This document shows, piece after piece, positions 1 through 10,206 of a stretch of DNA of 64,000 bases. The stretch's first letter is position 1. Each line of letters begins with the position of its first letter. The position numbers and the translations under genes are program-made. Under the pieces are notes generated by a model, which saw only the letters and a list, made by a program, of their open reading frames with translations, made no database searches and had not been told where the DNA came from. Source of the stretch: Conchocele bisecta (lineage: Eukaryota; Mollusca; Bivalvia; Lucinida; Thyasiridae); the NCBI GenBank assembly GCA_029237695.1, contig CM055266.1, positions 116,081,370 through 116,145,369 on the forward strand. Direction: 5' to 3'.

Positions 1-994
1 GTTAAATAAAGTTTTTTTGTTAAAGTTTTTTCCATCTACTATATCTATTTTTTTAGTGTCCATTATATGCCTCGCCCCAAGGCGCGACAGCAGCCACGGC
101 CATCTAGTCTACAAAAGTGGTATAATTATGTTATCCAAGTGTCTATGCTTGGAAAAAAAACCTGGCCTTCGTGGCTTTGCCTCGTTTCTTGTTTTTTAAC
201 TTGACCCATTTTTTTCCGCGCAGATCCACTTAGCCATTTTCAATGTTAAGTTTTTCGCGTTTACAATGTTAAGTTTTCCTGTTTAAGTCCATTCTTTTGG
301 TACTGTACCACCTAGGACCACGAAACTTTCACAGCTTCATAATCAAGGGGTCCCACCCACACATCACTATCCAACATGTTACTTTTTTTTTAACTTGACC
401 CATTTTTTCCGCGCAGTCGACTTAGCCATTTTCAATGTTAAGTTTTTCGCGTTTTACAATGTTAAGTTTTCGTGTTTAAGTCCATTTCTTTGGTACTGTA
501 CCACCTAGGACCACCAAACTTTCACAGCTTCATAACCAAGGGGTGCCCACCACATACAACTATCCAACATGTGACCATTTTTTTTTTTTTTTTACCTTCA
601 CCTATTATTTCTACGTAATTGACTTAGCCATTTTCAACGTTAACTTTTTAACGTACGTCTCTGGTTAAATTTTTTTGGTTAAAAGTTTTTCATTATACTA
701 TATCTCTGCAACTGCTTCGCCCATTACCTTGAAACTTCACATGGGTGTTTATCATCATCCATATTTTCATTCTAACCCCCAACCGTGCGGCCCCTGTGCC
801 CAATGTCAAGGTCAAATTACTTTGAATTTTTTTGTTAAAGTTTTTTTGTGTACTATATCTCTGCAACTGCTTCATCCATTACCTTGATACTTCACATGGG
901 TGTTTATCATCATTGTCGTACCCGCTTGTGGAAAGCGCGATATCGTCGGCATTTTGGCATATGCCGTCCGTACGTCCGTGTGTCCGGTTAAAGT
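1..994 (+). repeat. Partial direct copy of the composite repeat that forms the 995-2650 arm
   Basis: This block contains the same three modules as the arm that follows. One module, at about 17-200, contains 'ggccttcgtggctttgcctc'. A second, at about 205-590, is repeated at roughly 190 bp and contains 'ccacctaggaccac'. A third, at about 590-990, contains 'caaggtcaaattactttg'. The short open frames in it shift between repeat copies and look non-coding. No transposase was seen. Confidence 0.7.
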
Positions 995-1044
995 GTTTTT
1001 AGCCAGGTTTTTTTTTAAAAAATCCAGGCTATTGGATTGGCGAA

Positions 1045-1086
1045 AGCCGGGCGGGCGGGCGGTAGGCGGGCAGGCGGGCGGGCGGC
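1045..1086 (+). repeat. GGGC-rich tract near the outer end of the left arm
   Basis: A run of GGGC/GGC units lies next to 'ttggcgaaagccgg'. The reverse complement, with GCC units, occupies the equivalent position in the right arm at about 10094-10152. The mirrored position shows that it belongs to the repeat family rather than being an isolated low-complexity run. Confidence 0.8.
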
Positions 1087-1824
1087 GTCCACAATCAAGT
1101 TTAGTTTATTTTCGTGTTTGAGTCATTTCTTTGTTACTGTACCAACATATGGACCCACCAAACCAATACTTTACAGCTTCATAATCAAGGGGTGCCCACC
1201 ACATATCACTATCCAACATGTTACTTTTTTTTTAACTTGACCCATTTTTTCCGCGCAATCGACTTAGCCATTTTCAATGTTAAGTTTTCGCGTTTACAAT
1301 GTTAAGTTTTCGTGTTTAAGTCCATTTCTTTGGTACTGTACCACCTAGGACCACCAAACTTTCACAGCTTCATAATGAAGGGGTGCCCACCACATATCAC
1401 TATCCAACATGTTACTTTTTTTTAACTTGATCCATTTTTTCCACCCAATCAACTTAGCCATTTTCAATGTTAAGTTTTCGCGTTTACAATGTTAAGTTTT
1501 CCTGTTTAAGTCCATTTCTTTGGTACTGTACCACCTAGGACCACCAAACTTTCACAGCTTCATAGCCAAGGGGTGCCTACCACATACAAACTATCCAACA
1601 TGTGACCCATTTTTTTAACCTTCACCTATTATTTCTATGTAATTGACCTTAGCCATTTTCAACGTTTACTTTTTAATGTACGTCTTGGTTAAATTTTTTG
1701 CTTAAAACAATTTTCGTTATACTATATCTCTAACAACTGCTTCGCCCATTACCGTGAAACTTCACATGGGTGTTTATCATCATCCATATTTTCATTCTAA
1801 CCCCAACCGTGCGGCCCCTGTGCC

Positions 1825-2409
1825 CAATGTCAAGGTCAAATTACTTTGAATTATTTTGTTAAAGTTTTTTCGTGTACTATATCTCTGCAACTGCTTCAAC
1901 CCAATACCTTGATACTTCACATGGGTGTTTATCATCATTGTTGCACCTGCTTGCGGAAAGCGCGATCCTGTGCCCAATGTCAAGGTCAAATTACTTTGAA
2001 TTTTTTTGTTAAAGTTTTTTCGTGTACTATATCTCTGCAACTGCTTCACCCAATACCTTGATACTTCACATGGGTGTTTATCATCATTGTCGCACCTGCT
2101 TGCGGAAAGCGCGATCCTGTTCCCTATGTCAAGGTCAAATTACTTTGAATTTTTTGTTAAAGTGTGTACTATATCTCTGCAACTGCTTCACCCAATACCT
2201 TGATACTTCACATGGGTGTTTATCATCATTGTCGCACCTGCTTGCGGAAAGCGCGATCCTGTGCCCTATGTCAAGTTCAAATTACTTTGAATTTTTTTGT
2301 TAAAGTTTTTTCGTGTACTATATCTCTGCAACTGCTTCACCCAATACCTTGATACTTCACATGGGTGTTTATCATCATTGTCACACCTGCTTGCGGAAAG
2401 CGCGATATC
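1825..2409 (+). repeat. Tandem repeat, about 142-150 bp unit, four copies
   Basis: 'caaggtcaaa' (or a one-base variant) begins at 1831, 1981, 2130 and 2272, giving spacings of 150, 149 and 142 bp. Each unit also holds 'tatctctgcaactgcttca' and 'cacatgggtgtttatcatca'. Short frames of 60-90 codons here are translations of the repeat unit and are not genes. Confidence 0.9.
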
Positions 2410-2686
2410 GTCGGCATTTTGGCATACGTCCGTCCGTTCGTCCGTGTGTCCGGTTAAAGTTTGTTGGTTAAAGTTTTTCCATCTACTATATCTATTTTTT
2501 TAGTGTCCATAGCATAGGCCACGGCCTCCCCAGGCTCGACATGCAGGCCACGGCCATCTAGTCTACAAAAAGTGGGTATAATTATGTTATCCAAGTGTCT
2601 ATGCTTGGAAAAAACCTGGCCTTCGTGGCTTTGCCTCGTTTCTTGTTTCTAACTTTGCGATAACGTTCGGCTATACGTGCGAGTGG

Positions 2687-3102
2687 TTAATTATCACTAT
2701 CGTGGCTGTCTTCATTTTCCGACTCAGATTCGTTAATTGGTGGAACTACATAATTAGTTGCTCGTAAAGGTTTACCTTCCTTATAATTTAGGAATTTCCC
2801 AATCATCTACCTTAGCCAATCTGATTTGTTCTGCGTGTACCTTGGTTGTAGAACCACTTAACTGAATTTTAATGATGTATGAAACAGGACCAGTTATCTC
2901 TATAATGGGATAATATGGTTTCCATTTCGCTTCTAATTTGCTTTTGCGCTGGAAATTGCGGTATTAAACAGGATCTCCGATTTCAAAATTCACAAGTTTA
3001 CTATTCTTATCAGCGTATTTTGCCTGGCGTCGTTTGGCACGTTTCATGTGATTATGTACTAACAAAAACGATTTATGTTGTTGTTCTAATGCGATTTTAT
3101 GG
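2687..3102 (-). pseudogene. pol: gypsy pol C-terminus (integrase tail)
   Basis: Past the end of the main integrase frame the minus strand reads through 'KWKPYYPIIEITGPVSY', which resembles the C-terminal GPY/F-type module of gypsy integrases. It then becomes an acidic Ser/Glu/Asp-rich tail ending in a stop at 2687-2689. In-frame stops or frame changes occur near 2964 and 2790, so the segment cannot be translated continuously with the integrase core. It marks the genuine 3' end of pol: less than 40 bp remain before the flanking repeat, so the polypurine tract and 3' LTR are absent. Confidence 0.7.
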
Positions 3103-3822
3103 CTATCTTCTCCCATGTACTTCCGTCTCGGTTTCAAAATCGTATCTATCGGTAGCACTATATACATCACGATTGTATAACAGAAAAAATGGTGTAAATT
3201 TCGATGAAGTATTTCGGTTAAAGCGAAAAGCTGCTAGAGTTTGATTGAGATGCAAATCCCATGTGTTTAGATTGTCTTTGAGTTTCTTAGATAATATATC
3301 ATGCAATGTGCGATGAAATCGTTCAACTTTTGCATTAGATAGTGGGTGGTAGAATGATGTAGTAACATGGTGAATGTTAAGTTCTTCCAACGTTTCCTTG
3401 ACAACGCGATTTATGTTCTCTGTTCCGTTGTCAGAAATTATTTCCAACGGACATCCATATCTACTAAATATCTCGTCAATTAACAAATGAGCGATAGTGT
3501 CGGCACAGTTATCTGGTACAGCGAAGGCCTCTGGATAACCACTGTATAAGTCAATAAAACCAACGATGTATTTATTACCTGACAGACTTGTTGGGTACGG
3601 ACCTGATAAATCGATGCCAATTTTAGCAAACGAGTACGGTGGGATATCAGTTTCCTGTAGTGGTGGTTTGATTTTTGTCAAGCTACGTGTCTGACACGTA
3701 ACACATTTCGTAATGTACGTGTACAGTTTGTAAAGGTTGGGCCAGTAATACTTCTGTTTGATTGTGTCATGAGTTTTATCTACACCCATATGCCCGTTAT
3801 GGTCATGATATTGCGTTACCAC
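3103..3822 (-). CDS. pol: gypsy integrase core fragment
   Basis: A 239-residue open frame. An HHCC zinc-binding module is visible near the N-terminus ('HMGVDKTH', then 'CVTCQ'). The DDE-type catalytic core follows, with Asp in 'IGIDLSGP', Asp in 'ISDNGTEN' and Glu in 'NAKVERFHRT'. The late motif 'FTPFFLLYNRDV' is also typical of gypsy integrases. All three catalytic acidic residues appear intact, unlike the RT. The family joins linear retroelement DNA to the host chromosome. The frame overlaps the RT/RNase H frame (3816-5195) by a few bases in another phase, consistent with a frameshift in a once continuous pol. The listed start is only the first Met after the break. Confidence 0.85.
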   Translation of the reverse strand: MVTQYHDHNGHMGVDKTHDTIKQKYYWPNLYKLYTYITKCVTCQTRSLTKIKPPLQETDIPPYSFAKIGIDLSGPYPTSLSGNKYIVGFIDLYSGYPEAFAVPDNCADTIAHLLIDEIFSRYGCPLEIISDNGTENINRVVKETLEELNIHHVTTSFYHPLSNAKVERFHRTLHDILSKKLKDNLNTWDLHLNQTLAAFRFNRNTSSKFTPFFLLYNRDVYSATDRYDFETETEVHGRR

Positions 3823-5195
3823 ATCGCTCCTAGATGTTCCGGCACGTACAGTCTCAGAACTGGGTCAGTTTCCGTGTTCGAGATGTAATGCAATACATTA
3901 TCTACCAACAGATGTTTCTTGGCAATTGCACGTGATAACGCATCATTTTTCAGCCCACGTTTCAGCTCCACGATGTTATCGTCTTTTTCTTGCTCTACCG
4001 TCATGTCCAAATCTGTATCAATTACAGGTTTATGGAGGTTATCGTCAATCTCAACGGTACACCTAGCGTACTCGCTTGGATTGAACCTATTCGAGTTAAT
4101 TGCGTTAATCTGATATGTTTTATCACTGATATCGGGATGTTCCAGACATGAATCGTCTTCAGCGCTAGCCTCGATTGGCACATGTGATAACAAATCTGCC
4201 ACAGAGTTATCAGTGCCTGCAATGTACTCTACACTGCAGTTATAGCCTGCTATGCTCAAGGCCCATAGTTGGATTTTCTTGTTCTGCATTGGTGACTCAA
4301 GAATGTATTTCAAGTGTTTATGGTCGGTTCTTATCACAAACTCAGCATTATGAAGATAGTGGTCGAGTTTCTGAAGACTATAAAATATTGCAAACGCCTC
4401 TTTTTCTATGGTAGACCACCTGGTCTGTGTATCACTTAACCTGTGCGATAGATAGTAGATGGGTTTCTCTACCATCCCTCCTTCATCATTCACACTTTGA
4501 GTTAAGCACGCACCTATACATTTATCACTAGCGTCAGTGTATAAGATGTACGGTTTATTTGTGTCTGGGTATCCTAGCAACGGTATCGACGCGAGCGTGT
4601 TTTTTAGCTTGTCAAACGCTAATTGGCAGTTCGGATTCCATCTAAACTTCGCATATTTCCTCGTTAGTGTGATAATTGGTTCTGCTATCTCTGAGAAGTT
4701 CAGTATAAAACGTCTATAATAGCTATACATACCGATAAAGCTGCGAACTTCCTTAACACAAGTTGGAACAGGTAACGACTTAATTACGTTTACTTTCCTG
4801 GATTCCGGCTGGATATCATGTTCATTGATAACAAACCCAAGGTAATTAGTTTCGCTCTTGAGAAAACTACACTTCTTTAATTTGAGATGCAGCTGATGTT
4901 TTCGCAAACGATCAAATACTTGTTGTATGTGATTCATGTGTTCTTCTACGGTTTCGGAATAAATCGAGATATCAAGATAAGCGGTCGCAAATTCATCTAA
5001 CCCCTCCAACACGCCGCTCATTAATTGTTGAAATATTGCAGGTGCATTGCAAAGCCCAAATGGCATGGTATTGAACTGAAACAATCCCTTGTGACACGCA
5101 AAAGCAGTCACTTGCCAATATCCACTTTTTAGATTCAAAGAAGTGAAGTATTTAGCTTTTCCTAGGAGTGCTAATATATCATCAATTAGTGGCAA
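3816..5195 (-). pseudogene. pol: gypsy reverse transcriptase palm/RNase H frame with lost catalytic Asp residues
   Basis: A 459-residue frame holding the RT palm and thumb and RNase H. RT signatures are 'FNTMPFGLCNAPAIFQ', 'SGYWQV' and the pattern around 'NYLGFVI'. RNase H signatures are 'YTDASDKCIGA' and 'TDHKHLKYIL'. Two active-site defects are visible. The first catalytic Asp is Asn ('TSLNLKSGYW'), and the YxDD box reads 'AYLDISIYS', one Asp codon short. RNase H ends in 'DLLSHVP' where family members usually have DxLSR. The enzyme is predicted inactive. The linker to integrase (about residues 330-459) is present. The N-terminal RT part is in the frame at 5182-5931, offset by a frameshift. 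Confidence 0.9.
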
Positions 5196-5898
5196 TGGAT
5201 AACTGTTCTTTTTTTGTGACCTTGTTTAATGCTCTAAAATCCACACAAAACCTCTTGGAACTGTCTTTCTTATCAACGATAACAACTGGGAAAGACCAAG
5301 GCGATCGCGAACGCTCAATTATTTTTGCTTCTAACATTTCATATACGGCCTTATCTATGACTTTACTGTTATTTAATTGTGTTCGGTATGGTCTTAGCTT
5401 AATTGTTTGGGCGTCACCAGTATCAATTTTCATCTTAACCGTGTCTGTATGGCTTAACTCAGCATCTGTTTTTGCAAATAAATCTCTATTTTTGCTCAAC
5501 AATCCAATTACCTTATCTCGCAGATGTTCCGGAGTGTCTATCTCCTCAAAATAATTAGTTTCATGTGCGCAGTTATCAGACATTTGATCCATTTTACAGT
5601 TCAACGTTGGAAGTGTTTTTTCTACTGATGAGATAACAGCGTCTGAAATAGCCTGAATACGTGCTAACGGCGTACCTTTCCTTAGGGTGTGTGTCTTATT
5701 AGTGGTGTTCATTAACATTATCTGAATCTGTCTATTAGCGTTCATCTTTACGAGAGTGTTTTGAAACATTAACCCTGGTTCGTGACTTAAATAGCCATCA
5801 CCTGCCGGATTTATCTCGTAAATTTCGTTTTCCGGGAGATTAGGGTTTTGTCTTACCTTGCAGGTACATATGTGAGCATATTGAGCAGGAATTTTGGT
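5182..5898 (-). pseudogene. pol: gypsy spacer between protease and RT plus RT N-terminus
   Basis: The minus-strand frame holds the RT fingers motif 'SPWSFPVVIVDKKDSSKRF' followed by 'CVDFRALNKVT', the usual entry to a gypsy RT. Upstream is a region of about 200 residues connecting protease to RT. The frame starts inside sequence shared with the SINE target duplication (5899-5910), so its true N-terminus lies across the SINE at 6322 onward. It is separated from the RT palm frame by a phase change around 5190. Confidence 0.8.
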
Positions 5899-6321
5899 CT
5901 TACACGTTGCGTGGGTGGCAGGTGGGAGCACGCGATGGGTAATTTAACGATCGGGGTTCATCCTTACCAGAATCCCGACTGGAGACCTGGTTTGGCCCTC
6001 ACATACGTCTTTGGCATTTTGTATGTGACAGTTGAATCTGGTTATACCCCTTATAAGAGTAATCCTACCGGTATTACTTTTAAATAGGGGAATGGGCCAA
6101 GTGACTTTGGTGCGGTATGGACCTGGCACCAGGTCAGGTTATTCTAATTTCAGGGCTGAATATGTTATATCTCGATGTAAATATTCCGTTCTGATTTTGG
6201 GATTTTCCCCCCAATGCAGCAGGTTAAAACGGGATCGAACCTGTTTGCCCGGCCTTACATGACCTTAGCTGTTGATAGGCCGTTAAACACCAATAAACAA
6301 ACAAACAAACTTACACGTTGC
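5899..6321. repeat. 12 bp target-site duplication flanking SINE copy A
   Basis: 'cttacacgttgc' is present at 5899-5910 and again at 6310-6321, immediately outside the SINE. In the gypsy reading frame one copy rejoins the protease tail to the downstream spacer, so this is a true target duplication. Confidence 0.9.
5911..6309 (+). mobile_element. SINE-like retroposon copy A, full length (399 bp)
   Basis: It begins 'gtgggtggcaggtggga' and ends with 'ggccgttaaacaccaat' plus AAAC repeats. The insertion is flanked by a 12 bp direct repeat and separates two parts of gypsy pol. An RNA polymerase III B-box-like sequence (GGTTCGATCCC) is read on the minus strand near 6230-6240. Related copies lie at 32083-32330, 35893-36486, 40302-45118 (split) and 61951-63262 (split). 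The AAAC tail and long target duplication indicate LINE-mobilised retroposition. Confidence 0.85.
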
Positions 6322-6755
6322 CCTGGCAACTGAGGCTACATGTATATCCTCTACCATTGGGATGTATGTTTGGTTTACGCGAATACAGCAAAGATCATGA
6401 TAGACTCTGACGCCTCTGGCACGTAGCCAATCCTGTCCTAGAATGATGTTTCTACTAAGATTCTGACTACATAAAACGCATGACTCATGCGCAATCCCCC
6501 TATCTCAAAGTTAAGTTCGGCACACCCATCCAGATACAAAGGCGTTCCCCCAGCTGTTGAAAGATTTAATGACTTGTTAGTTAATTTAGGCTTGACTTTT
6601 AGTAACTCATATACCCTACGATTAATTAGTGATACCTCCGCACCTGAATCTAACAAGGCTCTATGTTTACGTTTTTGTATTTTTATCAGACAAGAGTTCG
6701 GGTTTCCAGCTAATGAGATAACAATGTTTGTGAGTTTGCTCAATTTTCTTCCCAC
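6322..6755 (-). pseudogene. pol: gypsy aspartic protease
   Basis: The frame 6755-6438 carries the catalytic motif in 'ALLDSGAEVSLI'. In another frame the protease tail continues with 'ILGQDWLRARGVRVYHD' up to the SINE boundary, so a frameshift lies near 6440. The retropepsin family cleaves the Gag-Pol polyprotein as a dimer. Just upstream are the nucleocapsid zinc knuckles, and downstream the region is interrupted by SINE copy A. Confidence 0.85.
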
Positions 6756-6787
6756 ATCAGCCTCTACATGTGGGAAGCACCCCCCGT

Positions 6788-7247
6788 TTAAAGGTTTTTG
6801 ACCTTTGTATGTCTGTGATCTGGGCCACCCTTGATTTCTCGGACATTCTCTCGCATAATGACATTTGTTTCAACAACAATAGCAACTAACGTCCATTTCT
6901 CTGTATGTCTGTGATCTGGGCCCGCCTTGATTTCTCGGACATTCTCTCTCATAATGACCTTTGTTTCCGCAACCATAGCAACTAATGTCCATTTTTTACC
7001 TCGATTACCCCTGAATAATGCTTGCAGCATTAACCTGATTCCCCTGTTTTCGCACCTGGCAATCCTTAATCTGGTGCCCCTTTCGATTACAATACGAACA
7101 GCGTAGGCCCCTTGGGCAGAAATGATCAATCTCCATGCGTTGAGGACCCATTTGATGTACCCCGTCATGTACGTCCTTTTTCATGTCTCTTCTTGTCCGT
7201 AAATTAAAACGTTTTCGTAAGTTTTGTTCATTTGTTGCGATCTGCAT
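6788..7247 (-). pseudogene. gag: gypsy nucleocapsid: three CCHC zinc knuckles, two from a 96 bp duplication
   Basis: The frame 7247-7005 ends with the knuckle 'CSYCNRKGHQIKDC' (C-x2-C-x4-H-x4-C). In a different frame the sequence downstream reads 'CYGCGNKGHYEREC', then a second version starting CYCC, interrupted by a stop and ending 'CHYAREC'. The second and third knuckles share sequence at 96 bp spacing ('atagcaacta' begins at 6879 and 6975), which is 32 codons. Zinc knuckles bind element RNA. The open frame 7168-6788 is a shadow of this region. Confidence 0.8.
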
Positions 7248-7718
7248 CTTTCATCGTTTTTGGATTGTCCCGCATTAACCTCATTTTCAGGTTGTCCTGA
7301 CACAGTCCGTCAATGAAATGGCCAATTAACTGTCGGTCTACAGTATCTGCCGCCTGTCCTTCAAATGCATCTTCACCTACTGCAATTAACCTCTCGGCAT
7401 ACACCTGAACTGACTCCAGTGGGTTTTGTCTGACACGTCTCAACAAAAGTAATGCATGCTGTGGATCTACAATATCAGCGAACCGTGCGGTCAAATCAGA
7501 CTTAATTGCATCCCACTCAGCATTGGGATTTTCACCAAAAACTGTTTACCGTCCCCATCAAAGCTTGGTATAACCTTGGCCACGTCCTGAGCACCAACAG
7601 TGGATGACAAGCCTTTAATTTGTGTTTCCATTCCTTCACACATTTTCACAAATTCAGCCTGCAGGCGAATAATATGCTCTGACACCCGTTCAGCCATAGT
7701 GTGGTAGCAAATAAGCAA
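7228..7718 (-). pseudogene. gag: gypsy gag capsid region, frameshifted
   Basis: Two frames cover the capsid-like region. The first (7718-7491) begins near 'MAERVSEHIIRLQAEF' and reaches 'IPSFDGDGKQF', like the start of gypsy capsids. After a frame change near 7530, the second (7494-7228) has 'NPLESVQVYAERL' and 'IGHFIDGLCQDNLKMRLM', typical of the C-terminal half of retrotransposon Gag. It is followed directly by the zinc knuckles. A start at MAERV (about 7697) is plausible: it lies about 165 bp after the primer binding site. Confidence 0.75.
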
Positions 7719-7862
7719 AACAACTTACCGATCTGTTGGTGTTTTCTTGTGCAACACAGTTCTTCGCCAACGGCTCACAATCACTGTTCTGTTACACATC
7801 ACACTTCACACAATTGTTCCACGACAACACCATTTTCGTAAAATATTTCGTAAAATATCCGA

Positions 7863-7876
7863 GGTCACGGCACCAA
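7863..7876 (-). other. Primer binding site of the gypsy element
   Basis: On the minus strand 'TTGGTGCCGTGACC' begins with TGG, complementary to a tRNA 3' CCA end. It sits between the LTR-like region and gag, as expected for minus-strand DNA priming. The exact tRNA was not assigned. Confidence 0.65.
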
Positions 7877-8250
7877 TTAAGTCTAACACATGCTACAAAG
7901 TCTTATCAAATCCACTGTCTGAGCATGGAATGCATAAACAGAACCCATCATTTATTAAACTATTTTATTTAGCTAAACTACAAACGATACAACCATCGGA
8001 CGAGGTTTACAGCGTAAAGACTTGAGGAGAACTCTCCCTGCAATACCTGGTTGGCTCTATATATCTCTCACTGAGCTACAGATCATATTACCATTTTCTC
8101 TGCTTCGGAAAGCGGCTATTGAATTATGGGATTTACGCTTGTAACTTGTAGTCGACCAGTGTAGTCCATGCATTAAGTGTATAGAGACGGTGAATACATT
8201 ACTTTGTCACAATATTTTATAATGAGACAATGTATTATTGAGGACAACAG
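7877..8250 (-). repeat. 5' LTR-like region of the gypsy element
   Basis: Directly upstream of the primer binding site the minus strand has a TATA-like 'gatatatagag' near 8060-8070. About 90-100 bp downstream there are two AATAAA-type signals near 7960-7980. This is the layout expected of U3-R-U5. The outer boundary cannot be fixed because no second LTR is present for comparison; 8250 is approximate. Confidence 0.5.
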
Positions 8251-8699
8251 GTTATCGGTGATAGTCGATTTGTATATTGTACGTGATCGCTTGGACGTTT
8301 ACTTCTGTTTTTTTACTAATGTAAACAACCAGTATGCTTTTAGCTGTCACTGAGAAGAGTTTCAGCGAAAATGAGCTTTCGAAAATTTAGTTTTTAATGA
8401 TATTTGTATGACGATGTTATTATTGAACGATACTGTAAATTGAAATTCTTATCCTCACGATATTGAACGAAAATGTTAAACCATAACCATGTGTAGGCGT
8501 CCAGATGATGTAGATGAACTTTTGAAAAAACCAGGTGTATGTGCCAATTAATTAATTTCATCTTGGCAATTATATTACCCATACCACTCGACTGCATGGC
8601 ATTGGTTGTTATTAACGATAACATGGATACTTTCAGCAATTATTTACACAAATAAATTGCGTTTATTTGTTACACACAGTATATGAAACAATAAGAATT
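8251..8699. other. No recognisable feature
   Basis: AT-rich sequence with one 81-codon minus-strand frame (8639-8394) that lacks recognisable motifs. It may include the outer part of the LTR or sequence between LTR and the tandem repeat. Confidence 0.5.
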
Positions 8700-9110
8700 A
8701 ACCAACATGTTTGTTTGCACCCATATTGAAGGAAAAACGTTCCAATGAAATTGGAATGCCATTCATTCATATATTGAATTAAAGCCTTCAAAATGGAAGG
8801 GGAAATGTTTTAACATAATTTAATCACTTTCCGTTCCACTATGAAATTGGAACGCCATCCATTCATATATTGAATTAAACCCTTCAAAATGGAAGGGGAA
8901 ATGTTTCAACATAATTGAATCACTTTCCGTTCCACTAAGTCTTGAAACACCTAATTCATATTGAAGGGAAAGTGTTCCAAACAACATGGATCACTTACCG
9001 TTCATAACATCTCGTAGATAATTAATTTTGAAATAAACAACTTAGCATTTATCCCCATCGAAGGGAAAATGTTCCAACACCGTTGGATCACTTACCATTC
9101 AAATACCTAA
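8700..9110 (+). repeat. Tandem repeat, about 96-115 bp unit, four diverged copies
   Basis: Units contain 'gaaggggaaatgtt' and 'atcactttccgttcca'. Unit starts near 8747, 8843 and 8944 give spacings of 96 and 101 bp, with a further diverged copy to about 9110. It lies between the LTR-like region and the right inverted arm; no coding potential was seen. Confidence 0.8.
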
Positions 9111-9204
9111 ATAAAATCTGGAAATCACATCCTGAATGGGAGGAGTTTATTTGCGGGATAAGAAACCAAGACAAATCCATGTGTTTTGTGAAAATGTCAT
9201 TTTA

Positions 9205-10206
9205 ATATAAAACAAGAAACGAGGCAAAGCCACGAAGGCCAGGTTTTTTCCAAGCATAGACACTTGGATAACATAATTATACCCACTTTTTGTAGACTAG
9301 ATGGCCGTGGCCTGCATGTTGCGCCTTGGGGCGAGGCATGGACACTAAAGAGATATAGTAGATGGAAAAAGTTTAACCAAAAAACTTTAACCGGACACAC
9401 AGACGTACGGACGGACGTATGCCAAAATGCCGACTATATCGCGCTTTCAGTAAGCGGGCGCGACAAACACCCATGTGAAGTATCAAGGTAATGGGTGAAG
9501 CAGTTGCAGAGATTAAAGTACACAAAAAAACTTTAACAAAAAAATTCAAAGTAATTTGACCTTGACATTGGGCACAGGGGCCGCACGGTTGGGGGTTAGA
9601 ATGAAAATATGGATGATGATAAACACCCATGTGAAGTTTCAAGGTAATGGGCGAAGCAGTTGCAGAGATATAGTATAACAAAAAAGTTTTAAGCAAAAAA
9701 TTTAACCAGACGTACGTTAAAAAGTTAACGTTGAAAATGGCTAAGTCAATTACGTAGAAATAATAGGTGAAGGTAAAAAAAATGGTCACATGTTGGATAG
9801 TTGTATGTGGTAGGCACCCCTTGGTTATGAAGCTGTGAAAGTTTGGTGGTCCAGTACCAAAGAAATGGACTTAAACAGGAAAACTTAACATTGTAAACGC
9901 GAAAACTTAACATTGAAAATGGCTAAGTGGACTGCGCGAAACAAAATGGGTCAAGTTAAAAAAAAAGTAACATGTTGGATAGTGATATGTGGTGGGCACC
10001 CCTTGATTATGAAGCTGTGAAAGTTTGGTGGTCCTAGGTGGTACAGTAACAAAGAAATGGACTCAAACACGAAAACTTAACATTGATTGTGGACGCCGCC
10101 CGCCGCCCGCCGCCCGCCCGCCCGCCGCCCGCCGCCCGCCGCCCGCCGCCCGGCTTTCGCCAATCCAATAGCCTGGATTTTTTTTCCAAAAACCTGGCTA
10201 ATGACG
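9205..10206 (-). repeat. Right arm of the large inverted repeat
   Basis: This is the reverse complement of the left arm: 'gaggcaaagccacgaaggcc' at about 9217, then the 'caaagtaatttgaccttg' module, the 'gtggtcctaggtgg' module, a GCC-rich tract and 'aaaacctggcta' at about 10190-10200. Similarity with the left side ends near 10206, mirroring the end near 995. Confidence 0.75.
10094..10152 (-). repeat. GCC/GCCC-rich tract of the right arm
   Basis: Short GCC and GCCC units are followed by 'ggctttcgccaatcc', the mirror image of the tract at 1045-1086. Confidence 0.85.

Larger units (their letters stand above)
995..2650 (+). repeat. Left arm of a large inverted repeat enclosing the gypsy element
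   Basis: The sequence from 'tagccaggttttt' at about 996 to 'ctttgcctcgtttcttg' at about 2645 recurs in reverse complement at 9205-10206. Module order is G-rich tract, the 'cacctaggaccac' module, several 'caaggtcaaattac' modules, then the 'ggccttcgtggctttgc' module next to the retroelement. The right arm has the mirror order but fewer copies of the middle module, so the arms differ in length (about 1.65 and 1.0 kb). Confidence 0.75.
2651..8250 (-). mobile_element. Degenerate Ty3/gypsy LTR retrotransposon, minus strand, 3' LTR missing
   Basis: Read on the minus strand the order is 5' LTR-like region (about 8250-7877), primer binding site (7876-7863), gag with CCHC zinc knuckles, aspartic protease, RT, RNase H and integrase. 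The PR-RT-RH-INT order is diagnostic of Ty3/gypsy (Metaviridae). The frame is broken many times and no 3' LTR follows the pol stop at 2687; the flanking repeat starts at about 2650. It is a truncated, inactive copy inside the inverted arms. Clade was not determined. Confidence 0.9.

Noticed and set aside
1825..2409. Regularly spaced repeats suggestive of a CRISPR array
   Set aside because: Units of 142-150 bp are repeated almost whole; there are no short repeats with unique spacers and the DNA is eukaryotic.
2651..8250. An intact retrovirus-like provirus with env
   Set aside because: No third frame after pol, pol is broken and only one LTR-like region exists.
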